Shown here: in pieces, positions 1 to 12,125 of the stretch
How positions within the stretch are numbered: the first letter of the stretch is position 1
Layout of the letters: every line of letters begins with the position of its first letter
Assembly (NCBI GenBank): GCA_018398765.1
Contig: JAHBMJ010001727.1
Coordinates: 64,001-109,126 of the forward strand
Length of the DNA stretch: 45,126 nucleotides
Direction of reading: 5' to 3'
Source of the DNA: Chromera velia
Lineage: Eukaryota > Sar > Chromeraceae
The notes under the pieces: generated by a model
The model's database searches: none
Seen by the model: only the letters and a program-made list of their open reading frames with translations
What the model was told of the DNA's origin: nothing
Made by a program: the position numbers and the translations under genes

Positions 1-267
1 CGTTTGAGTCTGATGTCTGTTTGTCATAGATTGGGAGTCTGGGACTCTGAGAGAGAGGAACAGAGAGGAGCATAAGTAGAGATTATGCAATGATAGAATG
101 AACCTAGCTGATTGGAATCCCAGATAGCTCTAGAGCTAAACCTTCTGTAAACTGCTGCCTGAATGAGTGTTGCTCACATTCCTTCTCTAGATCTTCCCTA
201 AGGTTCTTATCCTTGCTTTACCTTCTGTCTGGACGCCATAAGGTGGCCGGACAGGAGAGACAAAGCA
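1..267. repeat. Direct repeat copy 1 (LTR-like)
   Basis: This 267-bp stretch recurs at 2070-2336 in the same orientation with about 9 substitutions, nearly all transitions (about 97% identity). The left border is the window edge, so the true repeat may extend further left. Two direct copies around 1.8 kb of sequence are what an LTR retrotransposon or a short non-autonomous relative looks like. I could not confirm TG...CA ends on both sides, a primer-binding site or a target-site duplication. A simple segmental duplication is the alternative. Confidence 0.8.
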
Positions 268-2069
268 TTATGGTGAACGTGCAGCTCGATGATTGTCGAC
301 TCTCGAGTACCTTCTGTGATGGAGACCAGATCTGTCCTTTTGCGCAACAGTTGGAAACCGATTGCAACGATACGGACATGGTCAGGCAAAGACCGTGAAT
401 GGGGGAATTCAGCATCCCCTTGCGTCCCAAGCTGTCCGGAGCCCTCTTTTTGAGATTATTGTGGTGGACTGGGAACTTGAAGTGGCGTTCCTGATTGGAG
501 AAGTGGATCGGAGACCTCTGCATGGAACCGATCGTGGAGATGTTGCTTAGTGACAAGTTGGTGTTGCTTGGACTTTGGAGTAACTCTATCTCACGGAGAT
601 TACCGTCTACGAGTGTATCATAAATGAAACGGCCAGTAGATTGCTTCTTTTGCTTGCTCTTTTATGAGTGTATGACTAGTTCTGTACCTGATCGATCGGA
701 ACCGGTGTGTGCATATCCGGCGTTGACTCTGCTGTTTGCTGCGTGCGTGTTTGCATATGAACGACTGTCCATATGTGGTCTGACTCTGTCAACTGGTGTA
801 TACACTTATTCACGGTGGTTGGCATCTTTGTACGATAATCCTTTTATATTAAAATGATGCGAAAGGTATGGGCACTTAACAGGAGGCTAAGTATACTATG
901 GCCCTACGACCCTAGCCTACGACCACTCCATCCATTGTGTACACACGCACATGAAGTCGTCAGGACTTCCCTCCAAAAAAGCAGAGCTGAGAGAGTTTTT
1001 TCTACTGCAAAGTGACATGCTGTCGGAAGCCAAGAAGACTTGCACTTTCTATCTTGATGTTGAGCCAGAAGGCATTGGATGTATTTAATGCCCCTGAGGG
1101 AACGGCAGGCCTGAAGTACGAAAAATCAAGTGTGTGACTGCTGCCGCATGACCGGGTTCCCCTGTGATGGGTTAGTAAACCCCGGTTACACCGTTCCTCT
1201 CGACTGACAGTAAGAAGGTGAAAGGATTTGAAGCTAGTGATGGCTGCTCATGAAGTAAACGATCGAATAATCAGAGCAAAGCACCTCAAGGAGTGAGGTC
1301 GTGACAGAGTGTTCTGAAGTGTTGTTTGGTTTGGTATGGTAGCTTAGTGAGAACGAGGATGGCCGACACATAAACAAGCTTTCAAGAAGCCATGAGTGAA
1401 GCAGTGTGTACCTGCACCCTTTTTTTTTCTCTACATCCCTTTGCAGCTGTTAACAATTCGTTGACGCCAAGTTGGACGCACACGTTGGCCGCCGTGCTCC
1501 TGAACTAGCTAGTACTGGAAACCTATAACTCTGATCGAGTCTTCTGGTCAACGACATACACAGGCGCTGGACAGGTGCTAGGACAGGTGCTTTTGTTAGT
1601 ACCACCAGTATCTGCATTGCGTGCCTATCTCTGGGTGATCTTGGATTTACGAGCATGCCTCACACATCGTGGCGTTTTAAGATCGTTCTAAGTGTACGTA
1701 CGGAGGTGATTTGCGTGCCCCCCCAGAGATTTTGGACATAGATGCCATCAAGATAAAGTTTTTGAAGCTCTAACGATATCTATGGCGACTTGGATGAGAT
1801 CGACTTCAGGTATTGAAGCGCATACTCGACCCTTTCTTTCATTTATCGCGAGGACGCGATTTTCCTGTCCGTGGCCGGGGGGGATCTGTGGAGTCCTACC
1901 CTGTGGCACCGCCCTTTGAGCCTTTGCATGCGCCATGACTGAGTGAGCCCGCGTGCTGACGCCACATTCTGCCGCCGCGCTTTGCTTCGTACGTGTCGCA
2001 CGCGCATCGATCGAAGTCGAGTCTGACCTTTGCATTCAAACAATATGTCACTTGAGCAACAGATAGCAT
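268..2069. mobile_element. Interior between direct repeats, no recognisable protein
   Basis: About 1.8 kb lies between the two 267-bp direct repeats. Only short ORFs occur (under about 100 codons), and none shows gag, protease, integrase or reverse transcriptase motifs. If the flanks are LTRs, this would be a non-autonomous (TRIM- or LARD-like) element. The reading rests on the flanks alone; the interior itself gives no positive evidence. Confidence 0.35.
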
Positions 2070-2336
2070 CGTTTAAGTCTGATGTCTGTTTGTCATAGAT
2101 CGGGAGTCTGGGACTCTGAGAGAGAGGAACAGAGAGGAGCATAAGTAGAGATTATGCAATGATAGAATGAACCTAGCTGATTGGAATCTCAGATAGCTCT
2201 AAAGCTAAACCTTCTGTAAACTGCTACTTGAATGAGTGTTGCTCACATTCTTTCTCTAGATCTTCCCTAAGGTTCTTATCCTCGCTTTACCTTCTGTCTG
2301 GACGCCATAAGGTGGCCGGACAGGAGAGACACAGCA
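2070..2336. repeat. Direct repeat copy 2 (LTR-like)
   Basis: Second copy of the 267-bp repeat at 1-267. It ends at 2336 in ...ACAGCA, after which the two copies diverge, so this right border is real. The high identity suggests a fairly recent origin compared with the decayed LINE next to it. Confidence 0.8.
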
Positions 2337-2488
2337 CAGTTTTATAATAATAGTTAGATCTAAGCTAATTTAAGCTGCTAAGTAGTCCTTTATAGGCCGT
2401 ACTGTCCGTAGATCAGCTAATATCAGCCCTTCTGCTACTAAGAAAAATATATATCCCTCCAGTATTTTCTGTAAAATTTTTCTCTGCC

Positions 2489-2636
2489 AGTACGTTATGC
2501 TGTTTAAACTTGAACAAAAGAGGGGGGGGGCTACGGCCCTATTTAGCCTAGGCCCCCCCCGGCCCTATTTAGATCTTAAACTTCTAGGAGGGGTGGCCCC
2601 CCTGCCCCTCCCCCACTTTAAACAGCATGCAGTACT
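2489..2636. repeat. Foldback with 20-bp inverted arms and G/C-run loop
   Basis: The arm at 2489-2508 is an inverted copy of 2617-2636 (17 of 20 positions pair; the shared core is ATGCTGTTTAAA). Between them lie a poly-G run, a poly-C run and two direct copies of GGCCCTATTTAG. The surrounding 2337-3110 is AT-rich and I see no gene in it. It could be a small MITE or simply a cruciform-forming spacer. Confidence 0.5.
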
Positions 2637-3290
2637 TTTTTGATGAGATTGGACTGCACCCGAAAGTGTACCTGTAGTACATTCAGGTATAATCAAAACA
2701 TTTCGATATCTAGAGATATCTAAAGAATGGTCACCTGGTCCGACAGTGCTTAATGATTGGAGTGAAATATGACCTCCCCCGTGTGCACTACCAGAACTGG
2801 ACCTGTGCTTCTCCTGAAAAGTTTTCCGAATTATTCCGAATTTTATTCTCTACAAAAAGAATATTCTCAAGATTGATAAGAAGTCATATATTAACTGAAG
2901 CTTTATGAATAAGTTTCATGCTATTGCAATGAAATCCCATAAAATATTTTTTTTGTTTTTATATATATAAACATATAAATACATATAAGTTGTTATTAGT
3001 TGTTATATTATTTTTGTTTTCTGACTCGAACTAGGACTCGGAAGTACAGGGTTGGAAGTTCGGACCATTGCATCATTACAAAGTCAGTCTAGGACCCTAG
3101 CTAGAACCACTAGTTAGTTAGTTAGTCAGTTAGAGGATGCCTAACCCCAGTTGGAGCGCTAAACTCCCAGGCGGCACATACATACATGGTTGTTGTTTGT
3201 TAAGTCGCCGGTGGAGTTGATCAGTTAATCACTTTTTAGAATTGGGAGACAGACATTAAAGAGACAGGCCGGATGCAAGCATAGAAGCGA

Positions 3291-3866
3291 TCAAATGACA
3301 TTACGGATGAAAAGTTCAGATGTACTTGTACCAGGGAGTGGACAGTTACAATCATTTGAATTAATGGATTCCATCTTAGCCAGGCAGTGCAGGAATTCTT
3401 TTTTATCCAGCCACTTGGCACATGAAGAAAGTCTATGCATGAAGTCATCAACACACCGAATACAAGAATTATATACACAGAGTTTGTGGTCGCTATATTC
3501 AACAGATAGAGCACTGCTTTCACCTTGTGGATTAAATGAGAGCAGACGTAAGAAACCGAACAGAGAGCCGTCGGTTACTGTGAGAGCAGATCGAGGGAGG
3601 GCGAAAAAGGAGTAGAGACCAGAGGCGGATTTGTTGTAAAAAAGAAACACAAACATGCGATGAGAGGAGGGAAAAGCTTGTTGAAAGGGGGTGAGCTTAG
3701 CAAGAGGAGGGAAATGTGAAGAAGCGATAGCCCCCGCCCACTGTGTGCAGACCTCTTCCATAACTGCATGTCTAGCTCTGCCCTTAAAGAAGAGAGAGCC
3801 GATGCCTTGAACTCTCTGTCGCTGCTGCCCGCTGGTGCCAAGGTGTTGCAGCACTCCTACCCCCAA
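3291..3866 (-). pseudogene. Probable C-terminal end of LINE ORF2
   Basis: This 191-codon open frame lies directly downstream of the reverse transcriptase, in the same orientation. Near its end it has a C-x2-C-x5-H-x4-C pattern (CIRCVDDFMHRLSSC), similar to the zinc-knuckle-like motif that often closes L1-type ORF2 proteins. Spacing differs slightly from the textbook pattern, so the domain call is tentative. It is disconnected from the reverse transcriptase by at least one frame break. Confidence 0.45.
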
Positions 3867-4014
3867 CGAACAAATAAAATCTAGACCAGTCCAACGAAGC
3901 AGCCGTAAGGAGGCTCATAAAAACTCTGGAGAACTGTTTCCCTTCCAGGCACATAGCATTGCAGTGGGAACGGTGTGCATAGTTTATGAGAGTGAACATC
4001 ACCAGTCGGCCACT

Positions 4015-5034
4015 CTAGAGCAAAGCAGCGCTTTTACAGGAAGCAGACCAAAAATAGTACAAAATATACAGGGATGGCAAATGAAGGCTGCGAGCAGACA
4101 GAAGGCCAGACCAACGTGCAAAACGGAGCTGCAAAGCATCGATTGCAAGAAGATCGGCATCACAAAGAGGGAAGCATTCGAGGCAGTACAGTGCGACAGG
4201 GGACCAACATGCTCTAAAAACAGTCATCTGCGCATCTACACTGAGGGGACCCATGCTGGCAATCAGACCAAACACAGCCCCCAGGGCGCGGGAGGCCAAA
4301 GCAATACGCGATTCAACTGTCTCACTGAGGCATCCCCCCTCAAAGAACAGGCACCCCAAGTACTTGTATTCCATTGCCCATTCAACCTCTTTCCCTTCAT
4401 ATACCATCAAACCGGAGCTTTTCCTAAATGCAGAGGCAGACAGGTGGAGAATCTTTATCTTTTTCAGATTGATTGTAAGTCTCCATTCTTTGCAATACTT
4501 CTCGAGAGTAGAGAATTTCTTTTGAAGGTCTGAGACGGAATGGGCAAGAAAGCAGAGATCGCCAGCATAACCCAAACTGTCCAGGACATAATCATCCAGC
4601 AAAAGTGGCTCTGGCTCACTCTCTAGCTCCTCTCTACTGCCCACTTCCATTTCTACGTCTGCCCACTCTTGCTCGACTGCCTCACTGGCATGCCTTACCT
4701 CGCTCTTGCTTGTAAAACACACACGGGAGAGATCATTTATGTACAGAAGAAAAAGAATAGGTGAGAAAGCATCCCTTTGCTTCACTCCAGCGCCCTCCTG
4801 AAAATGTAGAGAGTCACCATCAACCTTGCCCTATACCTCTCTGTATATTTTACAGATCATGCAGATGTCTGCCTCACTCACGCCCTCATTTCTCAGATTC
4901 TGAATTAACTTTGCTCTCGGTACAGTGTCAAACGCCTTTGAAAACTTAACAAAACCTGCCAACAGAGCCTTTCTTTTCTTTTTGCACAAAGAGACAACAG
5001 AGGCAAGAGTACCAAGCCCTTCTCTCGTTCCCAC
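4015..5034 (-). pseudogene. LINE reverse transcriptase domain, catalytic motif altered
   Basis: Minus-strand fragments contain the fingers/palm block FSKAFDTVP (5034-4831). After a frame break come the block SPILFLLYINDL and the catalytic-turn region (4785-4015). The turn reads YAGD where active enzymes have YADD or FADD, so one of the two metal-binding aspartates is lost. The thumb-like region follows with KYLG. With the frame break between the two parts, the domain is certainly inactive. Confidence 0.85.
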
Positions 5035-5868
5035 CCCTTTATGGAACCCCAGCTGTCTAAAGTCAAGACGGACCTGGAACTAGGACCTGGAAACACACAC
5101 GGCAGTCCATCAGGAGGCTGAAAAGTTTTGCAAAAGGGTTCATAACATGGATTGGTCTCCATTCGTTGGGAGAGGGGGAAGCAGGGCCTTTCGGAACTGG
5201 GCAAATGTACAAAATATTCTATGAAGAAGGCTAGCAAGCATATCATTGAATATGCATCAGGTTAAATAAAATAAAAAGTAAAAAGCGGGAGAGGGCAGAT
5301 TCGGTAAAACAGAGATCTAGCTGTGCGGGAGAGATGCCTTCAAGGCCAGTAGCTTTTTTCTTATTCATTTTGAAATTCTTCAGATAAGAAGAGATCTGGA
5401 CCTAGATGAAAAGAGAAGGGCAGAGCAGAGGGGTGGAAGGAAGGAGGGGCAGGGGGATAGACCAAAGGGAGAGGCTCCTCATTCGAATCTTCAAAAACAC
5501 CCATTCAATGGTTCAAGAATGCGCGGGGAGATGGGCATGATGCATCACCAGCCGACGAAGCGGCTTTCTTCTTCCTTTTCCAAAGGGAGAGAGGATCCTT
5601 GAGGAGTTCTTCTTGAACTTTTTGTACTTCTTTCTTCTTCCAAGTAGCCTGTTTGCGTCTAAAGAGGCTACGGCGGACCCGGAGTAGTCTCTGAAGGCGA
5701 TTGAATTCTGACCCTCTCCCACCTACATCTCTCACCAACTTCCAAACGCGGTCCGCCTCCCCTACTTCCTTTTGCATAGACTTGCATTCTTCATCAAATC
5801 AAGCCTCTTTCGTTCTATGCTTAACCTCCAACCCAAACCCTGCTCCGTCCTTTTTTAGTTTCACAGGC

Positions 5869-7465
5869 TCAACAATTAAGCAGTCGAAACCACTCCTGGA
5901 CAAATCTGAGGAGGCAAGTGCGACTGTCCTCGGCCCCCCCTTGCGGGCAAAAGAGGGGATCAGGCGAGTCAGAGGGGTCAGAAGAGAAAGGGCGGGAGGA
6001 TTTAGGAGGGAGAAGAGGGACACTGTCAGGCGGCTCCACAAAAGGCTCAATCTGGTTATGATATTCCCACAGACCCGGCCAGCGCTGTTTTGCGAAACTT
6101 TTGACTGCAGCTGCCAACGGTGCAAGCTCTTCATCTGATACAGGGGTGGATCGGTTAGAACAGAAGAGCGAAGGGTATTTAGAGAGGTTTTGGTGGGGCA
6201 GAAGGGTGTCTTCTTGCTCTGGTTTGATTGGAAGGAGGCAGAGGGAAAAAGAAACAGATGCATGGTCAGAGGAGGCAATGCTATCAAATTCAACCTTCCA
6301 ATCAGCAATTCTCTCAACAACAGAAGGGTCAGTCAACACATAATTTATGATGGAGGTGGGCTTTGACATTTGTGACTGTCTGGAGTAATGCGTGCAGAGA
6401 CCAGGGAAGTCAAACTCTTTTCCACCCATCTTTCCTTTCAATCCGTTCAGGGGAACAAGGTTCGAGTCGCTGCAGAGCTGAATAAAATTCTTTTCGCAGG
6501 GTTTGACTTTTTGTGTGCATTCAGAGAACCGTTCGAACAACGGTTTGTCTACTTCAGTTTCGGGCCCCTCCCCCACAACACCACCATCTCTATTGCCTCC
6601 CCCCTCAAAAGGCTCCTCACTCAGTCTGCTACCAGACTCATTGAGTGGAAGGAGGAAATCTGTACGGGACCAGAGAAAATTCTCAGGTAAAAGGGAGCCT
6701 GTATACGTGTTGCAGTCCCCAACCACAACTCTATCAACATCCAGAGGGACCCCCCCAAAAAGGTTACTCAAAAGGTCAGAGACCTTCAAAGTTGCTGTCT
6801 CTGTGATCTGACCAGGAGCCAAGCAGGTAGACGCCAAAGATGTGAACCCTTCTAGAACCCCCTAACAGAACTTTTGTTTCCACTACACTAGGGCCGACCA
6901 GCGAGATTTCAGGTTTTAATTCGCTCCATCTTTCTTCTCGAACTAACATACAAACTCCTCCAGTTTTCAATTCCCTGTCATGCGCTGCCTTACGCGTGCC
7001 CAACTGCCGCCGGTACTATTCTCTGTGACTAAAATTCTTTCCCTTCCACCCCTCACACGAAACGTCCCTCGTGACCTCTGACGTCTCTGTCAAGATCACA
7101 ATATCGTAATCAATGTCACTCAGCCAATGAGCAAGGGACCCGTCCTCTTCCCTGGCCTTCAGGCTGGCGACATTCAGGGTAACAATCTTTACTCTCCCAT
7201 CCCGGGCCCTAATTGTAGCCAAAACCTTCCTTTCTGCCACCTTCCTTCTCTCTCTCCAAAAAGCTCTTCTCAACTCTTCCGAGTGCTTCAAATTATCTGC
7301 CAACTCCCACGAATGCGAGAAAGCAGGGCCCCAATCCATATAATACTCCCTCTGCCCCTCTTCATTGATGCAGGTGTCTAACACCTGCACCATCTCCCAC
7401 TCCATCTCCGAAGCAACCAAGCCCCCTGCTTCTCCCAGCTCATCTGGCTGAGACTCTTCGGACAC
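5869..7465 (-). pseudogene. LINE endonuclease domain (AP-endonuclease-like), frameshifted
   Basis: Three frames carry the domain in order. The first (7465-7016) has the family's opening strand TLNVASL and an acidic LTET block equivalent to the catalytic glutamate region. The second (7003-6776) continues with GGVCMLV. The third (6837-5869) has VVVGDCN (the GDxN block), INYVL and the terminal SSDHASV (SDH catalytic block). Endonucleases of this family nick target DNA to prime reverse transcription. The first Met at 7465 is a plausible ORF2 start, but the frame is interrupted near 7010 and 6790, so no full protein can be made. Confidence 0.8.
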
Positions 7466-7674
7466 GACGCCTGCCCTCTTGTTTTCTCTTCTTTTCTTCC
7501 CCCTTCCTTTTCTATGATTCTTCCTCTCTGCCCCAGATAAAAGAGACGGATCTAAGCAAAAAGACTCTGGAGAGGCTTAGCTGCAGGGGGGGGAGGCTTG
7601 GCAGCATATCTCCCTCCCCCTTTACCTTTCTCTCCGTCCCCCAATTTGCTACCTGAGGCCTGTCTGTTCGACTG

Positions 7675-8481
7675 CTACTCCCCCTTTCCACATTCTCTCT
7701 GTGGGGGGGGTAGGAAGGAAAAAGCAGAACGAGAACAGATGGGCGGAGGGAGAAGGAGAGAGGAAGCTGAGGAGAAGAAAGAAACACCATGAGGAACACC
7801 ATAACTTGGTCCGTAGGCCGCTTGAACAACAGGTAGAGAGGACAGGGAGGAGCAAAAAGGAGGGGGTGTCACTGGAGGTGGAGTGAGGGGAAATAGAAGT
7901 GAGGCAGGTGGAGAAAGAGCAGGAACAGCAAAGTTGAGAGGCGGTGGCTCATCCGGGAGAGTGGAAGGGAAGACTGGACAGAAAAGGGAAGAAGGAGAAA
8001 GGAAGGGAAAAGTGTGCGAAGGAGAACTCGAGTACCCCCGGCCGCCTGGCCTCTCATCACCCCCCCTTTCCCGTTCCTTAGCTTCCCTTTCTTTTCCCAT
8101 GCCAGAACCGGGGGCGGAGTAGGAAGAAGAGCGAGTTGAAGAAGGTGGGGGTGAGGATGGAGGGAGGAGGTGCGAAAGTAGGAGAGGAGTACGAAAAGAA
8201 GCCTGCCTGTTTGTCTTCTTTCCCCCGTTTGCGCATCCTCCTTCCCAGTCAACAGGCAGAGGAAGGAAGGAGTCCACACCATCAACACAAGAACAAATAT
8301 ACATACCATAAATCCAAGGAGGAGGAGAAGGAGGTTGAGGAGGGGGACGAGGAGCCTCCGGGGAAGGAGGCAGAAGGGGAGGTGGCGGGGGGGGAAGAAA
8401 ATGAGATGGGGAAGGGGAAAGCAACAGAGGCGAGCAGAGGGTTGGGGCAGGGGGTTGAACGGAACCAAGACAAGAATCCAT
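7675..8481 (-). pseudogene. Proline/serine-rich ORF, possible LINE ORF1 remnant
   Basis: A 268-codon minus-strand frame lies just upstream of the ORF2 start. It is dominated by proline and serine stretches, with one less biased block containing VDSFLPLPVDWEGG. Position and orientation fit an ORF1. The purine/pyrimidine strand bias of the DNA (7500-8500) also opens long frames by chance, and I see no RRM or zinc-knuckle signature. Treat it as the 5' part of the mobile element rather than a host gene. Confidence 0.3.
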
Positions 8482-8638
8482 ATATACAAAAGAAGGGGAA
8501 GAATACTATTCTATTATAGCAATTTTTATGGCGGTATTTATTTAAAGCAGTTTATGTTAACAAAGATTGATTATTTTGTTTATGAGGCTTATATCGAGTC
8601 TTTCACACACCCCGTAACACACCGATGAATTATTCGAT

Positions 8639-10058
8639 TTAAATTATTGAGCTCGGAGTAAGTTCGCGTTTGCTTTCCATTTGCTTCAACTTTCGCTTCC
8701 GCTTAGCCCTCTCCCTTTCTCTCTTCTTCCTTTCTTCCTGCTCCTTGACAACTCGTTCAACAACGGCTTCCTTGAAGCAGGCCTCTGCTTCGACACACGC
8801 AGCGTCCAGGTCGTCGGCAAACACGAAGTAGTCGAGAAGGTCACTCGACTCAGCACGCTGCAGAAAGTAACCACACATACAAGCACACACAGCATAGAGA
8901 GAGAGAGAGAGAGTGGGGGGATTGGGAGGGAGAGAGAGAGGGGGNNNNNNNNNNNNNNNNNNNNNNNNNNNNNNNNNNNNNNNNNNNNNNNNNNNNNNNN
9001 NNNNNNNNNNNNNNNNNNNNNNNNNNNNNNNNNNNNNNNNNNNNNNNNNNNNNNNNNNNNNNNNNNNNNNNNNNNNNNNNNNNNNNNNNNNNNNNNNNNN
9101 NNNNNNNNNNNNNNNNNNNNNNNNNNNNNNNNNNNNNNNNNNNNNNNNNNNNNNNNNNNNNNNNNNNNNNNNNNNNNNNNNNNNNNNNNNNNNNNNNNNN
9201 NNNNNNNNNNNNNNNNNNNNNNNNNNNNNNNNNNNNNNNNNNNNNNNNNNNNNNNNNNNNNNNNNNNNNNNNNNNNNNNNNNNNNNNNNNNNNNNNNNNN
9301 NNNNNNNNNNNNNNNNNNNNNNNNNNNNNNNNNNNNNNNNNNNNNNNNNNNNNNNNNNNNNNNNNNNNNNNNNNNNNNNNNNNNNNNNNNNNNNGGGGGG
9401 GGGGAGGAAGAAGGAAAGAAAGAAAGAAAGCGGAGGGGGGGGGCAAATCAACCCGACATACGATTCAGGAAGACTGACACGAGACACTCAAGCAGTACAA
9501 AGAGTCAGAGGAAAAAAACGGGCAGCGAGCCAGGCCGAAGTTCAACTTTCGGCCCCAAGCGGAAAACACAAATTGCAATCGCAGCAAAGACATGCGGGTC
9601 AGAAAGAGACCTCCGTCCCTCTCTAGATTGTCGCAGATCTTGGAAACTGAGAAAGCGATTCCAGTTCCACAGCCAAAAGTGCCGGCCAGCAAAGGATCAG
9701 TCAGTCTGCCCGTCCTTGCCCTCCCCCCCTTTTCTCGTTCTGCATTTTTCTCTTTCTGAGAGCTCTGTCTGCATGCCGACCTTGTTCTCTGCCCGCACAC
9801 TTCTCCGAAGTGCCTCCAACTGTTCCGACTTCGAGGTCACTCCCTTCCTCTGGAGGGCCACCGGAGCGACGACATCTTCGTCCCCTCCAGCTTCCCCCTT
9901 CACGTCCTCTATTCCCAAGTCTCCAAACACCTTCAGGCAGGCAGGCAGGCAGGAAGGAAGGAAGGAAGGAAGGAAGAGAGAGCAAGGAGACGATCGAGAG
10001 AGAAAAAACGAGATGAACGGGTGGAAGGAATCGTCATGCGATCAACCAGAGACAAAAA

Positions 10059-10096
<38 letters not shown>

Positions 10097-12094
10097 ATGA
10101 GGCCCATCTCGATATGGAGAAAAGAGAGAGAGAGAGAGAGAGTCAAGACAGACTGTGTGGTTTGTTTCCCTCCTCTTCTTCATGAACATAGACAGACTAT
10201 GTCGTCTTTTCTTCACTTCACTCTTGGAGAGAAGAGAGAGAGAGAGAGTCAAGACAGACTGTGTGGTTTCTTTCCCTCCTCTTCTTCATGAACATAGACA
10301 GACTATGTCGTCTTTTCTTCACTTCACTCTTTCCGAATCGCTTCCTTTCTTTCGGACAGACAGACAGAAAGATCAACAGAGATGCGTCGCATAGAGCGTG
10401 TCAGATCTGCGCAGAAAAACAAAAAGTCACCCAGACCAAAAAGAGGAAAGCCAACTGCTGAGTGGGTGCGCTGACTGTCCAGCAACCCGGAACACAAAAA
10501 CGGGGAGAAACCAGGACGGGTCTGGTGACAGAGAAAACACTGGAAGGAGCAAAAACGTGCACAAACAGCCCAACCGACATCCAGGATCTAAATGCAGAAG
10601 AGACGGAGAGGCAGCAGTTCAGGCCGACCACCGGGCAGGCAGACTTGCAAACAAAGAAAGAAAGAAAGAAAGAAAGAGACCGACCGATTCCCGAATTTTG
10701 CTCTCGATGAGCTCTTCGCTTGGTTGGGTGATCCACAGAGTCACCGGGCTGCATCCGTTCAAACATTCACTTGATTCATTTCAGTCAGGCGTGCGTCAAC
10801 CCGCGGACAGATGGAGGGAGAGAAAGGACTTCGAGGAGGAATTGTTTATTGATTCTTCTCACTTGCTTGCCAGAGAAGGACAGACAAAAGGAAGAACGCC
10901 GGGTCAAGTCCACACACAAATTCCTCCATGCTCAGATCAGATCCATACACCGTTTTCTTTACTGGTTCATTTGTTCGTGTGTTCATTCACCTATTTGGTC
11001 AGTCAGTCGGCCAACCAGTCGAGCGTACACCAACCTGTCAATCTGCCAAAATGATGTTTCTGCGAGAGACGTTTGACTGATCATGAAGCGTGTGAATGTT
11101 TGAGCACCTATCACTATTGAGAAGTCAAGTGTGCTGGCTGGGTGCACGGAGGCCGGCCAGACGAACATCCCTTAACCCCCCTGACCTGAAAGTCTCCTGC
11201 AACGACCGGACGACCTCCAGGTTGTCTGGGCTCAAGTCAAGTGCTGGTACCTTGTCTCTGCATGAGTCGGAAGAGGCAAGAGAGAGAAGGATGGGAAGGA
11301 TGAATGGGACCAGGCGGCGACAGAAAAAGACAGCGAGACGGAGAGAGAGAGAGCGCCCGCGGGGAGGGATGGGAGACGTGGACTCATCTGCTGTCACACA
11401 GGCAATCCATCCACCCGTTCAGGTTCAATTCAAAGAATGCATGCACAAAACCAAGGTGGGCAAAACAACGAAAGGATCTTCCCACCGATAGGAGATCGAA
11501 TCAAAATGAACAAAACGTCTTCTCATGTCTGCTTGATTGACGTACGGATGACGACATGCCGGAAATTTGAAGAGAATTCCGTCTGACCAATTAATTCACT
11601 TCACGCACTTCCACCTCTTAATTGTGGCATCCCTCTGGAGATTTCACGGAGTTACATGCATGAACAATGTGTACTCGGTCGCTTTCTTCACGAGGGTAAC
11701 ACCAAGAATGCAGGCGCGCGCATACATGCAGGAAGCTGGGCAGGCAAACTGTATGTTTCAGACAGATGGACAGAAAACACACAGAAACCAGAAGCAAGAA
11801 AGAAAAGAAAGAAAGAAAGAAAGAAAGAAAAGAAAGAAAGAAAGAAAGAAAAAAAGAAAAGAAAGAAAAGAAAGAAAGAAAGAAAAGAAAGAAGAAAGAA
11901 AGAAAGAAAAGAAAGAAAGAAAGAAAGAAAAGAAAGAAAGAAAGAAAGAAAGAAAGAAAAGAAAGAAAGAAAGAAAGAAAGAAAGAAAAAAAGAAAAGAA
12001 AGAAAGAAAGAAAGAAAAGAAAGAAAGAAAGAAAGAAAGAAAGAAAAAAGAAAAGAAAGAAAAAAAGAAAAGAAAGAAAGAAAGAAAGAAAGGA

Positions 12095-12125
<31 letters not shown>

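Larger units (their letters stand above)
3291..7465 (-). mobile_element. Decayed L1-like non-LTR retrotransposon, ORF2 region
   Basis: Read on the minus strand, an N-terminal AP-type endonuclease (7465-5869) is followed by a linker (around 5777-5505), reverse transcriptase blocks (5034-4015) and a cysteine/histidine-rich C-terminus (to 3291). Together that is about 4.2 kb, the expected size of a LINE ORF2. The reading frame is broken several times by shifts and stops, and the catalytic reverse transcriptase motif is altered, so the copy is dead. At 3112-3135, just beyond the 3' end, there is a short (CTAA)-type repeat when read on the minus strand; it may be the element's tail. The element lies downstream of the CGL160-like gene, in the same orientation. 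Confidence 0.85.

Noticed and set aside
1130-1200. Possible tRNA-like sequence with GGTTAGTAAACCCCGG
   Set aside because: No consistent acceptor stem, anticodon arm and T-loop could be drawn around it.
8681-10291. 536-codon plus-strand ORF and its minus-strand partner across the N gap
   Set aside because: They span 450 unknown bases translated as X and consist mostly of simple-sequence translation. The real signal here is on the minus strand, in the exons at 9930-9781 and 8857-8639.
10360-10405. Possible small exon after an acceptor-like TTTTTCTGCGCAG on the minus strand
   Set aside because: In the phase required by the preceding exon it begins with a stop codon (ATC TGA), and exon 16 joins exon 17 in phase directly.
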